Shown here: positions 24,374-34,472 of the stretch, piece after piece
Layout of the letters: each line of letters opens with the position of its first letter
Numbering within the stretch: the first letter of the stretch is position 1
DNA from: Hirschia sp964342355
Lineage (GTDB): Bacteria > Pseudomonadota > Alphaproteobacteria > Caulobacterales > Hyphomonadaceae
DNA length: 64,000 nt
Direction of reading: 5' to 3'
NCBI GenBank assembly: GCA_964342355.1
Contig: CAYFFG010000004.1
Coordinates: 1-64,000 of the forward strand
Notes under the pieces: model-generated
Told to the model about the DNA's origin: nothing
Seen by the model: the letters and a program-made list of their open reading frames with translations, nothing else
Database searches by the model: none
Made by a program: the position numbers and the translations under genes

Positions 24374-26401
24374 TTAGGAAACATTCAACTGAGCTGCAAA
24401 CTCCGGCTGTAGTTTGCCTGAAAGGATTCTTGCAACACCTTTCAGATTTCCCAGCAATCTTCCCCTACGATCAATATACGGCTCAGGCCGCAACGAAAGG
24501 ACAAGATTGCTCAGCACATTTCGCAATATGTGATCTGCAACTTGGGCTGTCGTCATCGTACCTTTTTTGTGCATGTAAATTGGATTCACAATCTGAGAAT
24601 ACCCTAGCCGCACCCCCGAAACACGCCCTCTTTTGGTCCCCATATGCACCCCGCGAGAGGTTGCTGATTTAATGAAACGCCCGCCCTTTTTTGCCAGCGC
24701 CGCAGCAAAATCCCGGTCTTCCAACCAACCATAAAGCACAAGACGTTCATCAAATTGCGTGTCGCCGATCGCAGAAACACGAAATGCCATATTGCATCCA
24801 TAAGGACTGAAAGGCTCTTTCACATCCCAGTCAGCGATAGAAGTGTCGTTTTCAACTATCTGCAATGCGTCTTCGACTGATAACCCCGGTCCCTTGATGC
24901 CATCTGCAAGGACACGCCCGGTATAGCCAACGATGGTGCTATCACTCCTGAAAGCCGTTTCCATCGTCTCTAACCAATCAGGCGCAGCGATAAAATCATC
25001 ATCAAAGAAAACAACTATGTCCGCCCCTTCTGACAATGCCTTCAAAGCTGTGTTGCGTTGCGCTGGCAATCCTTTCGGGCCGGTTACAATCTTGACGTCA
25101 GGAAGATCGACTGCGGATCCCGCATCTGACGGATCAACGCATGAAATGATAATTTCCTTGGGTTTGAGTGTTTGACTTGAAATCAGATTTTCGACAATCG
25201 GCCCGACAATTTCCTTACGTCCAATTGTAGCGATTGCGACTGTAACGTTCAATTTGCCCGTTTGTGTGTCCCTCGATTTTTGGGACACCTCGTTTTTCTC
25301 TGCAGACTGGCTGGACACTGTCGAATACTCCATCAGATCAAGATAGCCTGAAGCACTGTTTGACCAGGAAAAAGCCTTCACCTGTTCTTTTGCTTTCACT
25401 ATTAAATCCTCACGCAGCGCTGGATTTTTATGAAGTGAAACGATCTGGCGAACCCACGCCTCAGGATCATCAGGCGCAGCCAACAAAGCAGCATCTCCGC
25501 AGACTTCAGGCATGCTGGCTCGGTCAGACGATACAACCAGACAATCAAGCGCCATCGATTCCACAATCGGTAGACCGAACCCTTCCGTCCAGGATGGAAA
25601 CGCCAAACAAAGCGCGTTTTGCATTAAAAACGCCAAATCATCATCGGTAACATAGCCGGTCATTTTGACGTTTGCCGCGTCTGACAAGGTCTCTTTCGAG
25701 AAGACGCCATCTGAACCGCCGGCAACCAAAATATTCAAGCCATAGTCAGCCAGCCTTGGCGCGATATCAATTAAGAGCTTTAGATTTTTGTGCGGTGCGC
25801 GAGACCCCAAAGCCAGAACGAATTTCTGAGGCTCCCACCCTGCTTCAGAAACCAACTTAGGCCCTAATTTTGAATTTTCCGGCTTCCAGTCAAACGCATG
25901 CTCGTGACCATTGGACAAAACCTCAATGTCAGATGCGCGCATCGAAAAATGTTCTGCGATCTGACGCGCGGAATCTTTGGATACGGTTGTCACCTTTATC
26001 GCACGTTTTGCGATTAACGGCTGCAAGGTTTGATAGGCGTATCTGAAGTGCGGCGCATAGCTGTGAGGCGCAGTAAACACGCTCGCATCATGAATACATA
26101 TAATCTGATCGGACTTTAAGACAGGCGCGGTATTGCAGAGATTGAGCAGTCCGCCACGCCATTTGACCGGTAAAACAAACTGTTCCCAGGCATGTCCGGT
26201 TAATGGTTTCATGGTTTGCGCTTGCAATGCTGTCCAGTCAGAAGACGAAGCGTTGCGCGGCGTTAAAAGTCTGAGCTTCTGATTACGCGCTTCAAGTTGA
26301 GCGTCCATAGCTGCAGCAATTCCCCGCGCATAGCGCTGAACACCTGTCACCGGTTGACTGAGAAACCTGCCATTGAGTGCAAATCTTGATGGCCCGCTCA
26401 T
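24374..26401 (-). CDS. Bifunctional glycosyltransferase, GT4 + GT2 fusion
   Basis: 675 residues in two catalytic modules. The N-terminal GT4 part (about 1-370) has RFLSQPVTGVQRYARGIA and the FPSWTEGFGLPIVESMAL nucleotide-sugar motif. After a linker near 375-390, the GT2 part (about 390-600) begins NVTVAIATIGRKEIVGPIVE and carries the metal-binding DDD in VVFFDDDFIAAPDW. The fusion implies two successive sugar transfers by one polypeptide. Its start overlaps the polymerase gene stop by 4 bp (ATGA). Confidence 0.88.
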   Translation of the reverse strand: MSGPSRFALNGRFLSQPVTGVQRYARGIAAAMDAQLEARNQKLRLLTPRNASSSDWTALQAQTMKPLTGHAWEQFVLPVKWRGGLLNLCNTAPVLKSDQIICIHDASVFTAPHSYAPHFRYAYQTLQPLIAKRAIKVTTVSKDSARQIAEHFSMRASDIEVLSNGHEHAFDWKPENSKLGPKLVSEAGWEPQKFVLALGSRAPHKNLKLLIDIAPRLADYGLNILVAGGSDGVFSKETLSDAANVKMTGYVTDDDLAFLMQNALCLAFPSWTEGFGLPIVESMALDCLVVSSDRASMPEVCGDAALLAAPDDPEAWVRQIVSLHKNPALREDLIVKAKEQVKAFSWSNSASGYLDLMEYSTVSSQSAEKNEVSQKSRDTQTGKLNVTVAIATIGRKEIVGPIVENLISSQTLKPKEIIISCVDPSDAGSAVDLPDVKIVTGPKGLPAQRNTALKALSEGADIVVFFDDDFIAAPDWLETMETAFRSDSTIVGYTGRVLADGIKGPGLSVEDALQIVENDTSIADWDVKEPFSPYGCNMAFRVSAIGDTQFDERLVLYGWLEDRDFAAALAKKGGRFIKSATSRGVHMGTKRGRVSGVRLGYSQIVNPIYMHKKGTMTTAQVADHILRNVLSNLVLSLRPEPYIDRRGRLLGNLKGVARILSGKLQPEFAAQLNVS

Positions 26402-27822
26402 ATTCTAGCCTCATACCTAGGGTGACGCGTTTCAACATTCAGCGGCGCTTGGGCTCTTTGTTTCTCAGGCTCAGCTGACGCCATTGCCATCAAGATCATG
26501 AAGAAAAAGCCAAGCGAAACAATTGGGCTGACCAATAATGCGCACGCAAGTAAGCAGATACATCCGTTGCGCGCCGCCGCACGGACATCGGAATGATAGC
26601 TTCCGGGTTTTCCCCTTCTTTGACCTAATGAGGTCCAGGCGAAAACGAGAAAAATCAATGTGCCAATGACACCGACGTTAGATAGCAGTGCTGCAAAATG
26701 ATTGGACGTCCTGACCGTCCCCAGGCCAGTTCCCAGTCCCCAGGTGTCGAAGAAGTTTTGGAATGCGACCTTATTCCAATTTGAACGCTCCACGCCCGAA
26801 TCCGTGTTCATTTTGTCGAGCACAAGCGTATTGAAATAGTCCCATATTGTGTACGCGAGTTGTTTGTTGACCAAGACAAACAAGACGATGAAAAACAATA
26901 AAGATGGAGCGCCCACAACAACCAAACCACTGAGCAGTCGTCTCTGCGTGATCGCCAGTTTGAATGCTTCAATGTAAAGAACCAGACCAATAACTGCGAT
27001 GCCGACCATGCCTGTCGAAGACGTAGACAAAAGCACAGCTCCACCAGACAGCAATGTCAGGATGAAATTAGTCCCGGCGTTCCTGCCTGCAATCCACAGC
27101 GTTCCGCAATACGCTGTTATGCCTGTTGTGATGCCGGCGAAAAATGACGCTTCAGTGAAGGAGCCCACGATGCGTTTCATACCAAACACCACACCAGCAT
27201 CATGCATGGTGTAATCAGCATTTCTCATAAAGCCTAAAAGGCCCTGCGTGCCCGTATAATAGGTTCCGATGTCCAGAAACACGAAACACAGATTTACAAT
27301 CGCAAACACCGTCAGAGCGCGTGCGATCGTGTCAAACCCAATACGCGTGGCGGCAAACGCCGCAAACAGCGCAAAACATACAAAGTCTGAAATCAGATAA
27401 ATTGACTGGGAAAAATTACTGGACACAGGTCCAAGCGGAACCATCGACGCCCCTGCGCCATAGGCTGAAGTGCCAAGAGGAATGATGATTGTGGCGCCAG
27501 CTAGCATGCGCGGAAGAATGAATGCGGTAAGCACGGAATAAATTACAAAACACCCAAACCAAAACCCAGGATGAGGCGGATTGAGTACAACTTGTAAATT
27601 TCGAACAATCGGCACTGCCTCAACAGAATGCATCAACAAGGCGCCGATCAAAAACACCATGAACACATAAGATGGTTGTATAGTGTTTCCGCCGACAAGG
27701 AACGCAGCTGACGCCGCAAGCAGAGTTAGCGACACCTGGACGATATATGATGTTCGAATGCCTAGACGCATGCACAATGCGCCCAACAAAATCGTAAGAA
27801 TGCCGATGAGCTCTAGCCTCAT
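26398..27822 (-). CDS. O-antigen ligase/Wzy-type polysaccharide polymerase
   Basis: About 474 residues with 10-12 TM helices and one larger periplasmic loop near the middle-to-C-terminal part (VNKQLAYTIWDYFNTLVLDK through GLGTGLGTVRTSNHF), as in Wzy/WaaL proteins that polymerise lipid-linked repeat units. The GTGLG-containing loop is a frequent feature of this family. The start at 27822 (MRLELIGILTILLG) has AAGGGAG 8 nt upstream and puts the first TM at the N-terminus; an in-frame upstream start at 27867 adds 15 polar residues. Coupled to the GT fusion by a 4-bp overlap. Confidence 0.78.
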   Translation of the reverse strand: MRLELIGILTILLGALCMRLGIRTSYIVQVSLTLLAASAAFLVGGNTIQPSYVFMVFLIGALLMHSVEAVPIVRNLQVVLNPPHPGFWFGCFVIYSVLTAFILPRMLAGATIIIPLGTSAYGAGASMVPLGPVSSNFSQSIYLISDFVCFALFAAFAATRIGFDTIARALTVFAIVNLCFVFLDIGTYYTGTQGLLGFMRNADYTMHDAGVVFGMKRIVGSFTEASFFAGITTGITAYCGTLWIAGRNAGTNFILTLLSGGAVLLSTSSTGMVGIAVIGLVLYIEAFKLAITQRRLLSGLVVVGAPSLLFFIVLFVLVNKQLAYTIWDYFNTLVLDKMNTDSGVERSNWNKVAFQNFFDTWGLGTGLGTVRTSNHFAALLSNVGVIGTLIFLVFAWTSLGQRRGKPGSYHSDVRAAARNGCICLLACALLVSPIVSLGFFFMILMAMASAEPEKQRAQAPLNVETRHPRYEARI

Positions 27823-28044
27823 GGCCGAAGCTCCCTTCGGCCCGCGAACACTACTTCGCGCAGGCAAATTTCTATATTGAGTTCAAATGTACACATCTTG
27901 GCTCGGCATTCCCCCGTGAATTTGCCTAAATTCTTGGTAAAGAAAACAAAATTTCCTATCAAGTAAAAGTTTTTATTGGCAAGTCGGATATTGCAAAAGC
28001 ACATTTTTTAGTCTGTGTATGGCCAAGTAGATTTGGGGACACGC

Positions 28045-30015
28045 ATGCGGGAAGATGGACTGAGCTCTTTAAAAGAGATGGTCAAAAATTACGCCGTTAT
28101 TACAACGGACGTATTTGACACGCTCGTTTTGCGCAATTCGATGTCTGAGCGCACACGTATTTTACGCGCTGAAGCCCGCATGTCGAAATTTCTCGCCGAA
28201 CAAGGTTATGCGATAGAGCGCGATCACCTTGTGAGCGCGCGTTTTTCCGCCCAACGTTGGGCGTTTCGCGCGCTGGAAACCACCGGCATTGGCGGAGAAG
28301 TGACTTTCGAGGATGTCACTACCAGACAACTCTCTTTATTGGGTATTCCCGTCCATTTTTGGAAAGATCGCCTAGGCTTCGAAATTGAGGTCGAAAAAAC
28401 TGCTTTATTTCCCAATGAAAAACTCAAACTCGTCTTAAGCGAATTTGTCGCCGCACAAGGAAAGATAGTCGCCATCAGCGACACTATCCTACCTGCTTCA
28501 GCAGTTACCGAAATAATAAACAGCGTTTGCGGTCCTGATTTGATCCATAAGGTTCATTCCAGCGCTGACCTTGCTAAAACAAAAAGGCATGGAGAAATCT
28601 TTTCAGCGGTTCACGCACTCGAAGCCATTGACCCGCAGACAGCTTTACACATTGGCGATGACCTCAAAGCCGACGTCATCGTCCCGAGCAAATTGCGACT
28701 AAACAGTCTCCACCTGCCGCGCCCATCCCTAAGAAACAAACTACGCAAATTGAATGGCGGCCTTACGGAAATTACTCTGCGCCGGGAACGCATGGCCCGT
28801 GCAACAAGCGCACAAAGACCGACATACTCCTCAACTGAAGAGTTTGGACGCATCGTCATGGGCCCGATCATCGCACAGTTTTGCCAGATGATCTGGACGT
28901 ATTCCGCACAGGCGGAAACCACACACACCCCAGTTCTTCTGTTTTGCGCCCGGGGCGGAGTAGGTATTCGCGAGGCGTTTGAACGCACCCTGAAAACGTT
29001 AAACCTTCCACTGAACGCAAAACGGGAAAACTTCCTTGTTTCACGGCTCATCGCCGCCCGCGCCGCAATCATGGCGCGCAATTCGGCGGCGAGCGAAGAA
29101 CTGGATCGCGAGTTCAAGGGGGACTCTTTTGCCAAGGTTGCAAACGCGCTTGGCGGTCGTGAGTTCAATCTCCCAAAGGAATGGGACGCCACTTTTAGCG
29201 GAGACGCCTTTTTTGATCTTCTGTTTGGCGAAACCGGTGAAGAGGTTCTCCACGTTATCAAAACCCAGAATGATCTTTTCAAAGAACATTTCTACGACAT
29301 CATTCAAAACTGCGATCGTATCATTCTTTGTGACACGGGCCTTTATGGTAGCACTCAAAGACTTCTATCCGCTGGCTTTCCTGAGCTGCCAATTGAAACA
29401 CTCCACCTTGCCCGCAGTAACTATAAAGGACACAGCGAAGAGCATTTTCCAAAAGTTGCAGGACTGATGACAGAGCAGAACCGATATAACTCCTTGGAAA
29501 TTCAGTCCTGCATCCTTCGCTACTGGCATGTCATTGAGCAATTGTTCGAACCCGATGTTGCTTCCGTTCGCACGTTTAAGCGTAACGAAAACGGCGCTGT
29601 GACGGCCAACTCAGGTGACCTGAGGTTTGGTTCGTTTTCACCCGAAAAAGGCAATGCGTTTCTGACGGGCGCGCTTTCCTATTTAGACACCATTCCGAAA
29701 GGAGAAGGCCATCGCGTCTTTTCCGACGCGGAGATCGCATGGCATCGACTGAGCCTCGCCATATCTCAACCGACCGTAACAGAGCTTGAATGCCTGGATC
29801 TGGGTGAACGATCCGCAGATTTTGGTCGCTCAAACAAAGTCGAGATTATTACAGATCAAAGCGAACAAAACTTTGCTCAAAAGCTTGCGTCAATAAAACA
29901 GAACCTATGGCGCGAAGGTGCTATATCTCGTGAATTTAAGGTGTTGAAAGGCCCGCTTTTGATGGGAGTCAACTTAGCCCATTTCCTCAGAGGCGCGCGT
30001 AGGGCCTTCCGGTAA
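28045..30015 (+). CDS. Large HAD-superfamily protein (COG5610-like)
   Basis: About 656 residues. The N-terminal half is a HAD hydrolase: motif I TTDVFDTLVLR (nucleophile Asp22), motif II AISDTIL, and motif IV HIGDDLKADV. The C-terminal half (about 280-656) is a separate domain with LLFCARGGVGIREAFERTL and CDTGLYGSTQRLL, the arrangement of predicted HAD proteins found in capsule and O-antigen loci. The start at 28045 has GGGGA 5 nt upstream; a GTG at 28015 would add 10 residues. It may be a phosphatase or glycosyl-phosphate transferase acting on the polymer. Function not established. Confidence 0.65.
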   Translation: MREDGLSSLKEMVKNYAVITTDVFDTLVLRNSMSERTRILRAEARMSKFLAEQGYAIERDHLVSARFSAQRWAFRALETTGIGGEVTFEDVTTRQLSLLGIPVHFWKDRLGFEIEVEKTALFPNEKLKLVLSEFVAAQGKIVAISDTILPASAVTEIINSVCGPDLIHKVHSSADLAKTKRHGEIFSAVHALEAIDPQTALHIGDDLKADVIVPSKLRLNSLHLPRPSLRNKLRKLNGGLTEITLRRERMARATSAQRPTYSSTEEFGRIVMGPIIAQFCQMIWTYSAQAETTHTPVLLFCARGGVGIREAFERTLKTLNLPLNAKRENFLVSRLIAARAAIMARNSAASEELDREFKGDSFAKVANALGGREFNLPKEWDATFSGDAFFDLLFGETGEEVLHVIKTQNDLFKEHFYDIIQNCDRIILCDTGLYGSTQRLLSAGFPELPIETLHLARSNYKGHSEEHFPKVAGLMTEQNRYNSLEIQSCILRYWHVIEQLFEPDVASVRTFKRNENGAVTANSGDLRFGSFSPEKGNAFLTGALSYLDTIPKGEGHRVFSDAEIAWHRLSLAISQPTVTELECLDLGERSADFGRSNKVEIITDQSEQNFAQKLASIKQNLWREGAISREFKVLKGPLLMGVNLAHFLRGARRAFR

Positions 30016-30204
30016 CGCATAACAGCTGAGTATAAGAACAGATTCAATTGCCAAGCGTATTTATTGAACAAAATACATGCGATCATTGTTTTTTTGCTTT
30101 ATAAACAGCTACCTGTTTGACGCCGCTAAGCATTTGTATCAAGACGAACAAAGATAAATTCTCTGTCTTGGGTTCGCCTTTTGGGGATTGCGCGGGGTAT
30201 TGCT

Positions 30205-30846
30205 GTGGAAAATTCAGATCAGTCCAACGACACAAATCTGCCTGAAGACCTAAAAGGCGGCGACCTCGTACGCAAAATGGGTTTCTGGAAAGTCGTGGCG
30301 GAAGATTTTGTCACAAACTACCGCCAACCTTTCTATCCGGGTTTTCACGCCCTGTTTTTTTATAGGGTCGGTAGTTGCGTTGATAACCACACGTTTATCC
30401 TGTCAAAAATAGCATTAAAACTAGTCTACAAAATTGGCTTTCTCTTTGTCCGTAATTTCTACGGTATCGAGCTTGAACGGTCTGTCAAAATCGGACGCCG
30501 CCTAGTGCTTGCGCATCAACATGGCATTGTCATTCACGCACAAGCCCGAATTGGGAATGATGTTGTCATCAGACATTCGGTGACCTTTGGCCGCGCCAGT
30601 CTCCAAGACGGTTTTAAAGGCCCCACGATAGGAAATCGCGTCGAATTTTCCCCCGGCGTTGTTTTGGTGGGAGACATCACAATTGGCGACGATGTTTCCA
30701 TAGGCCCTAATTGCACTGTCACAACCAACGTACCAGCAGGACGCACGCTCTTTGTCCCGCCTCCAAGATCGTTTCCAAAACAAGTCGAGGCGCAAACTAA
30801 AGCTGGAAACGAACAAGCCGATTTGAGTGAAAAGGCGTCCAATTAG
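30205..30846 (+). CDS. Serine O-acetyltransferase-like hexapeptide acyltransferase
   Basis: About 214 residues. The C-terminal left-handed beta helix is built from hexapeptide repeats (LAHQHGIVIHAQARIGNDVV, then ITIGDDVSIGPNCTVT). The catalytic-type His pair lies in HQHGIVIHAQ and IRHSVTFG. The N-terminal helical part (AEDFVTNYRQPFYPGFHALF) matches CysE/EpsC-like serine acetyltransferases used in polysaccharide loci. A GTG at 30205 with GCGGGG 7 nt upstream is preferred over the TTG at 30181. It most likely acetylates a sugar or lipid-linked intermediate. Confidence 0.8.
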   Translation: MENSDQSNDTNLPEDLKGGDLVRKMGFWKVVAEDFVTNYRQPFYPGFHALFFYRVGSCVDNHTFILSKIALKLVYKIGFLFVRNFYGIELERSVKIGRRLVLAHQHGIVIHAQARIGNDVVIRHSVTFGRASLQDGFKGPTIGNRVEFSPGVVLVGDITIGDDVSIGPNCTVTTNVPAGRTLFVPPPRSFPKQVEAQTKAGNEQADLSEKASN

Positions 30847-31111
30847 TATCAAAGAGCATATGCAACAGCTGCGAGAAGACTAAGATATCTTATTTGATAA
30901 CATGGTCGCAACGGCACGCTTAACGCAGCGTTTTAGGACAACATATGTGCTACCTGCGCCAAAGAAAATCCACTTGTTTTTTTAATGTGTCGCATCATGT
31001 CGCTACAAATTTCACTCAATCGCGCATGAAAGCCCAAAAGGCAGGGCACTTATGAAGTATTCGACCAACTATCAGCCCTGCCTGTGGCATAGTGTATATT
31101 AGTATATTTCA

Positions 31112-32161
31112 ATGGGATTTTGGAAATTCGTTAGCCCCATGTCAGCGTCATCAAACCAAACCCCACAACCTAAAACGGACATGCACAGCAGTATTCGCTA
31201 TTTGAGATTCAACATTTATCTACTTTGTATTGCGCTGACATTCCTGCTTTTTTTCTTCAGCATTTTATTCACGCTCAATACGAAAAACAGCTTGCCGCCG
31301 CCTCCCATCACTGCAACCGCATGCATTGATGAGAAGTTTATGTTCCTTCATGAGAACGACATTCAAGAGGCGTCACTGATCACAACAGGTTCTTCTGCGA
31401 CTTGGCGCAACTTGGATTTTTCCGCTTTCAAGGACGTTTTGCCTGAGCTAACCCCTGTCAACACAGCGCCGTGTTATCTCAATGCGCGGCAGTCAGCGTT
31501 CTATGCCGAGTTTCTTCTGGAAAACCTGCGCCAGACCAAAACCTTGGTTTTTGTCACTCACATTCGCGACTTCACGACATGTCCGCCGGGAGAAACAACA
31601 TTCTTTTCTAAGCGTCTTGCGAAGTCATACATTTTTGACAAACGAAAGATGTCACATCTCTACCTGACCAATTTTCGGCTGCTCCCGTTTTTGGGGACAA
31701 TTGATGACTTAGCGCTTCGTCGCAGGCCGCCAGACCCTGAAATAGAAAACGCTGGCGAACTGTTTATGGATCCGTTTGGATCAGGTCCGCTGGTTCGCAC
31801 ACTTGACTACTACCCTCCTCCCACAACGGATGACACCTGCTTTAAAGCATTAACGCAGCTGGAGGATCTGGCGCAAAAACACAATATCAAACTGATCGTC
31901 GCTTTTGTCCCGGAGATGCCTTATTACATAGCTAATTATGATCCCGAGCGCCGCGCGCACCTCAATTTTTATGCGCGCGTTGCAGCGACGTTAAAAAGTC
32001 CAGATACCTTCCTTATCCGCACTGATCACCTGAACTATCCTGACGATGCATTTACCGACGCCGTACACCTTAAACGGCAAGCAACATATGCGTTCAGCCA
32101 TTACTTGGCGCAGGAAATTGATCAGCATTTCGCGGCCATACGCGCCACATCAGAACAGTGA
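31112..32161 (+). CDS. Membrane-anchored SGNH-like partner of the MBOAT acyltransferase
   Basis: 349 residues: a cytoplasmic lead, one TM helix (about 34-56, LRFNIYLLCIALTFLLFFFS) and a periplasmic domain. The domain shows an early SLITTGSSATWRNLDF (block I-like GSS/W) and a late FTDAVHLKRQ (D-x-x-H of SGNH block V). In AlgI-type systems such a protein (AlgJ/AlgX/DltD-like) passes the acyl group from the MBOAT to the polysaccharide. It ends 7 bp before the MBOAT start, so the two form an operon. No ribosome-binding site is visible at the ATG, so the true start may be further in (31139 or 31181). Confidence 0.65.
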   Translation: MGFWKFVSPMSASSNQTPQPKTDMHSSIRYLRFNIYLLCIALTFLLFFFSILFTLNTKNSLPPPPITATACIDEKFMFLHENDIQEASLITTGSSATWRNLDFSAFKDVLPELTPVNTAPCYLNARQSAFYAEFLLENLRQTKTLVFVTHIRDFTTCPPGETTFFSKRLAKSYIFDKRKMSHLYLTNFRLLPFLGTIDDLALRRRPPDPEIENAGELFMDPFGSGPLVRTLDYYPPPTTDDTCFKALTQLEDLAQKHNIKLIVAFVPEMPYYIANYDPERRAHLNFYARVAATLKSPDTFLIRTDHLNYPDDAFTDAVHLKRQATYAFSHYLAQEIDQHFAAIRATSEQ

Positions 32162-32168
32162 TATCTAA

Positions 32169-33728
32169 ATGCTCTTTAACAGCGTAGAATTTCTGTTCCT
32201 GTTTCTACCGATTGTCCTGCTGGGATATTGGGGCGCATGTCGTGTTCCAGATGTCCGTTACCGAAAAATCTGGCTGACTTTGGCAAGCCTTGTTTTTTAT
32301 GGATGGTGGAACCCATGGCTGCTCCTTCTCTTGGCCACATCCATTCTTGGTAATTTTTATTGCGGCGGCGTCGTGTTGGCGCAGAAGCGCCAAGGTGGGC
32401 TCAAAGCTGCTCGACTTGTCGTCATTACTGGTTTTGCCTTCAACATCGCCTTGTTGGCCTATTTCAAATATGCCGGATTTTTGCTGGCAAACCTGACACT
32501 GCTGACGGGATGGCCAAATGTTGAAGCCAACATCATTTTGCCGCTGGCGATCTCATTCTTTACGTTTCAGCAGATCGCTTATCTAGCAGACACTTTTGAA
32601 GGCAAAGTCGAGCGATACGCGTTAATCGACTTTACGTTGTTTGTGTCCTTCTTCCCGCAATTAATAGCTGGCCCGATCGTTCACCACAAAGAGCTCGTCA
32701 GCCAATTTAATCACACCAATCTGTCGCTAAGGCATGAGAATTTTTCAGTTGGTTTCACCTTCCTCGTCATCGGTCTGATGAAAAAAATCCTCATCGCCGA
32801 CAACATTGACACCGTCGCCGCACCCGTATTCGACAGCGGATTGGAAACGCCTGGACTGATCGAAAGCTGGCTTGCTGTCCTGTCTTTCACACTGGGTATC
32901 TATTTTGACTTTTCAGGATACTCCGACATGGCCGTTGGCCTCGCGCGTATGTTCGGCGTGAAGCTACCTTACAATTTCAATTCACCTTACAAGTCGACTT
33001 CCATCATTGATTTCTGGCGCAGATGGCACATCACGCTGTCAAATTTCCTTCGCGACTATTTATATATTCCCCTTGGTGGCAACAGACGCGGCCAGGCGCG
33101 GCGGTACATCAATGTATTTATCACAATGCTTTTGGGCGGCCTTTGGCATGGCGCAAGCTGGACCTTTGTCGCCTGGGGCGGACTACATGGCCTCTTCATC
33201 ATCATCAACCAGCAATGGGAAAAACGTTTCGCCAGAAAATCCGTATTAGGACGCCCGCTGTCTCAAGCTTTGACCCTGCTCGTCGTCATGATCGCATGGG
33301 TGTTTTTCCGCGCCGGAAGCTTTGACCAGGCCTTAAATGTGCTGACTGGCATGGCGGGTATGAATGGCTGGATATCAGAGGCGATAGCGACCAGCCTCCA
33401 AAACACTTACCTTGCCGAACAATATGCAGAAGGCGGCCTGGCAAATCTGATACGCCCCAGCAGCCTCAGAAATAATATCGGTGAGATTTTTCCATTCTTC
33501 CTGATGGCTGTCGGCGTGATCGTAGCGCTATTTGCGCCTAATTCTCAGACATTCATTGAAAACATAGGGGAAAACATTAGTCGCCAAACAAACACAGCAA
33601 TTTCTCGCTTTCAATTTCGCCTTCGATGGACACCCTCTATCCATTGGGCCGCGATTTTAATGGCAGGCTTTATCTGCTGCATCACCGCAATGTCAGAGGT
33701 GAAGGCCTTCGTCTATTTTCAATTCTAA
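32169..33728 (+). CDS. MBOAT-family O-acyltransferase (AlgI-like)
   Basis: 519 residues with about 11 TM segments. The MBOAT signature is complete: FFPQLIAGPIVHHKEL, FDFSGYSDMAVGLARMFGV, INFWRRWHITLS-like DFWRRWHITLSNFLRDY and the active-site His in MLLGGLWHGASWTFVAWGGL. These enzymes transfer acyl groups, usually acetyl, across the inner membrane to exported polysaccharide. Together with the upstream SGNH-like protein it closes the exopolysaccharide locus and should decorate the finished polymer. Confidence 0.94.
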   Translation: MLFNSVEFLFLFLPIVLLGYWGACRVPDVRYRKIWLTLASLVFYGWWNPWLLLLLATSILGNFYCGGVVLAQKRQGGLKAARLVVITGFAFNIALLAYFKYAGFLLANLTLLTGWPNVEANIILPLAISFFTFQQIAYLADTFEGKVERYALIDFTLFVSFFPQLIAGPIVHHKELVSQFNHTNLSLRHENFSVGFTFLVIGLMKKILIADNIDTVAAPVFDSGLETPGLIESWLAVLSFTLGIYFDFSGYSDMAVGLARMFGVKLPYNFNSPYKSTSIIDFWRRWHITLSNFLRDYLYIPLGGNRRGQARRYINVFITMLLGGLWHGASWTFVAWGGLHGLFIIINQQWEKRFARKSVLGRPLSQALTLLVVMIAWVFFRAGSFDQALNVLTGMAGMNGWISEAIATSLQNTYLAEQYAEGGLANLIRPSSLRNNIGEIFPFFLMAVGVIVALFAPNSQTFIENIGENISRQTNTAISRFQFRLRWTPSIHWAAILMAGFICCITAMSEVKAFVYFQF

Positions 33729-33781
33729 CACCGCTTCCGTTTGAACAAACACCAGATGCATCGATCAAACGCTTGAGCAAG

Positions 33782-34381
33782 CTATCGCGCTTTTGCGCCA
33801 AATTCTTCCATGCGCTCTATCCAGTGTTCGCGTCCTTTCTGACCAATACCTTCCACCATTCCAATGAAATTGTGATGGATTGGATGAAAGCCAGAAATGC
33901 CAAACATACCTCGCTCCATACTGCGAACGCCCATTGCCCCGAAAAACAGTCGGTATGCAGAAGACGGCATTCCCATAGTGCAGACAATTCTCAAAGATTT
34001 GCCGTGCATATTGGCTTTCGGCCAGCCATTATCTTCGTTCTCCTCAAGCATGAAACCGCCACGCGCCATGTGCTCCAGCCAGGCCCGCGTATAGGCAGGC
34101 ACACCGCCCAACCACAACGGAAACATCAATACGACATGATGCGAATCTAAAATCGCCTGCTGACCTTCTTTGATGAAAGTCTCATCCGCATCGCCATAAA
34201 ACTGGCCCGGACTGCGCATGGGTGTCAGGTCATACTCAGCAATATTTAAGCGTCGAACGGTGTGCCCAGCCGCTTCTGCGCCTTTTTGATAGGCGTCCGC
34301 CAAAGCTGGAATATAGTGCCCATTCTCTCGGTCCGGGTGACCGTTGATTAAACAGATAGTGGTTGGCTGTGTCGTCATCAT
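33782..34381 (-). CDS. NAD(P)H dehydrogenase (quinone)/flavodoxin-like fold oxidoreductase
   Basis: Flavodoxin-fold FMN enzyme of the NQO1/KefF/MdaB type that reduces quinones with NAD(P)H. It starts TTICLINGHPDRENGHYIPA, with the FMN phosphate-binding loop, then HVVLMFPLWLGGVPAYTRAW, the family's most characteristic segment. About 199 residues from the preferred start at 34381 (or 34378), where GAGGAG lies just upstream; an in-frame start at 34399 is unlikely. It converges on the MBOAT gene and is not part of the polysaccharide operon. Confidence 0.88.
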   Translation of the reverse strand: MMTTQPTTICLINGHPDRENGHYIPALADAYQKGAEAAGHTVRRLNIAEYDLTPMRSPGQFYGDADETFIKEGQQAILDSHHVVLMFPLWLGGVPAYTRAWLEHMARGGFMLEENEDNGWPKANMHGKSLRIVCTMGMPSSAYRLFFGAMGVRSMERGMFGISGFHPIHHNFIGMVEGIGQKGREHWIERMEEFGAKAR

Positions 34382-34472
34382 CCCTGCTCCTCGCAGCAAA
34401 ACCGCCCCACAGAAACAATAACCTTACTTTTTATAAGGCTAAATGCGACAGATCAGCCAACCGCGATCAAAC

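Noticed and set aside
28611..29282. 223-codon frame antisense to the large HAD gene
   Set aside because: Its composition is what the antisense of the HAD codon frame gives; it has no motif and the HAD frame has clear catalytic motifs.
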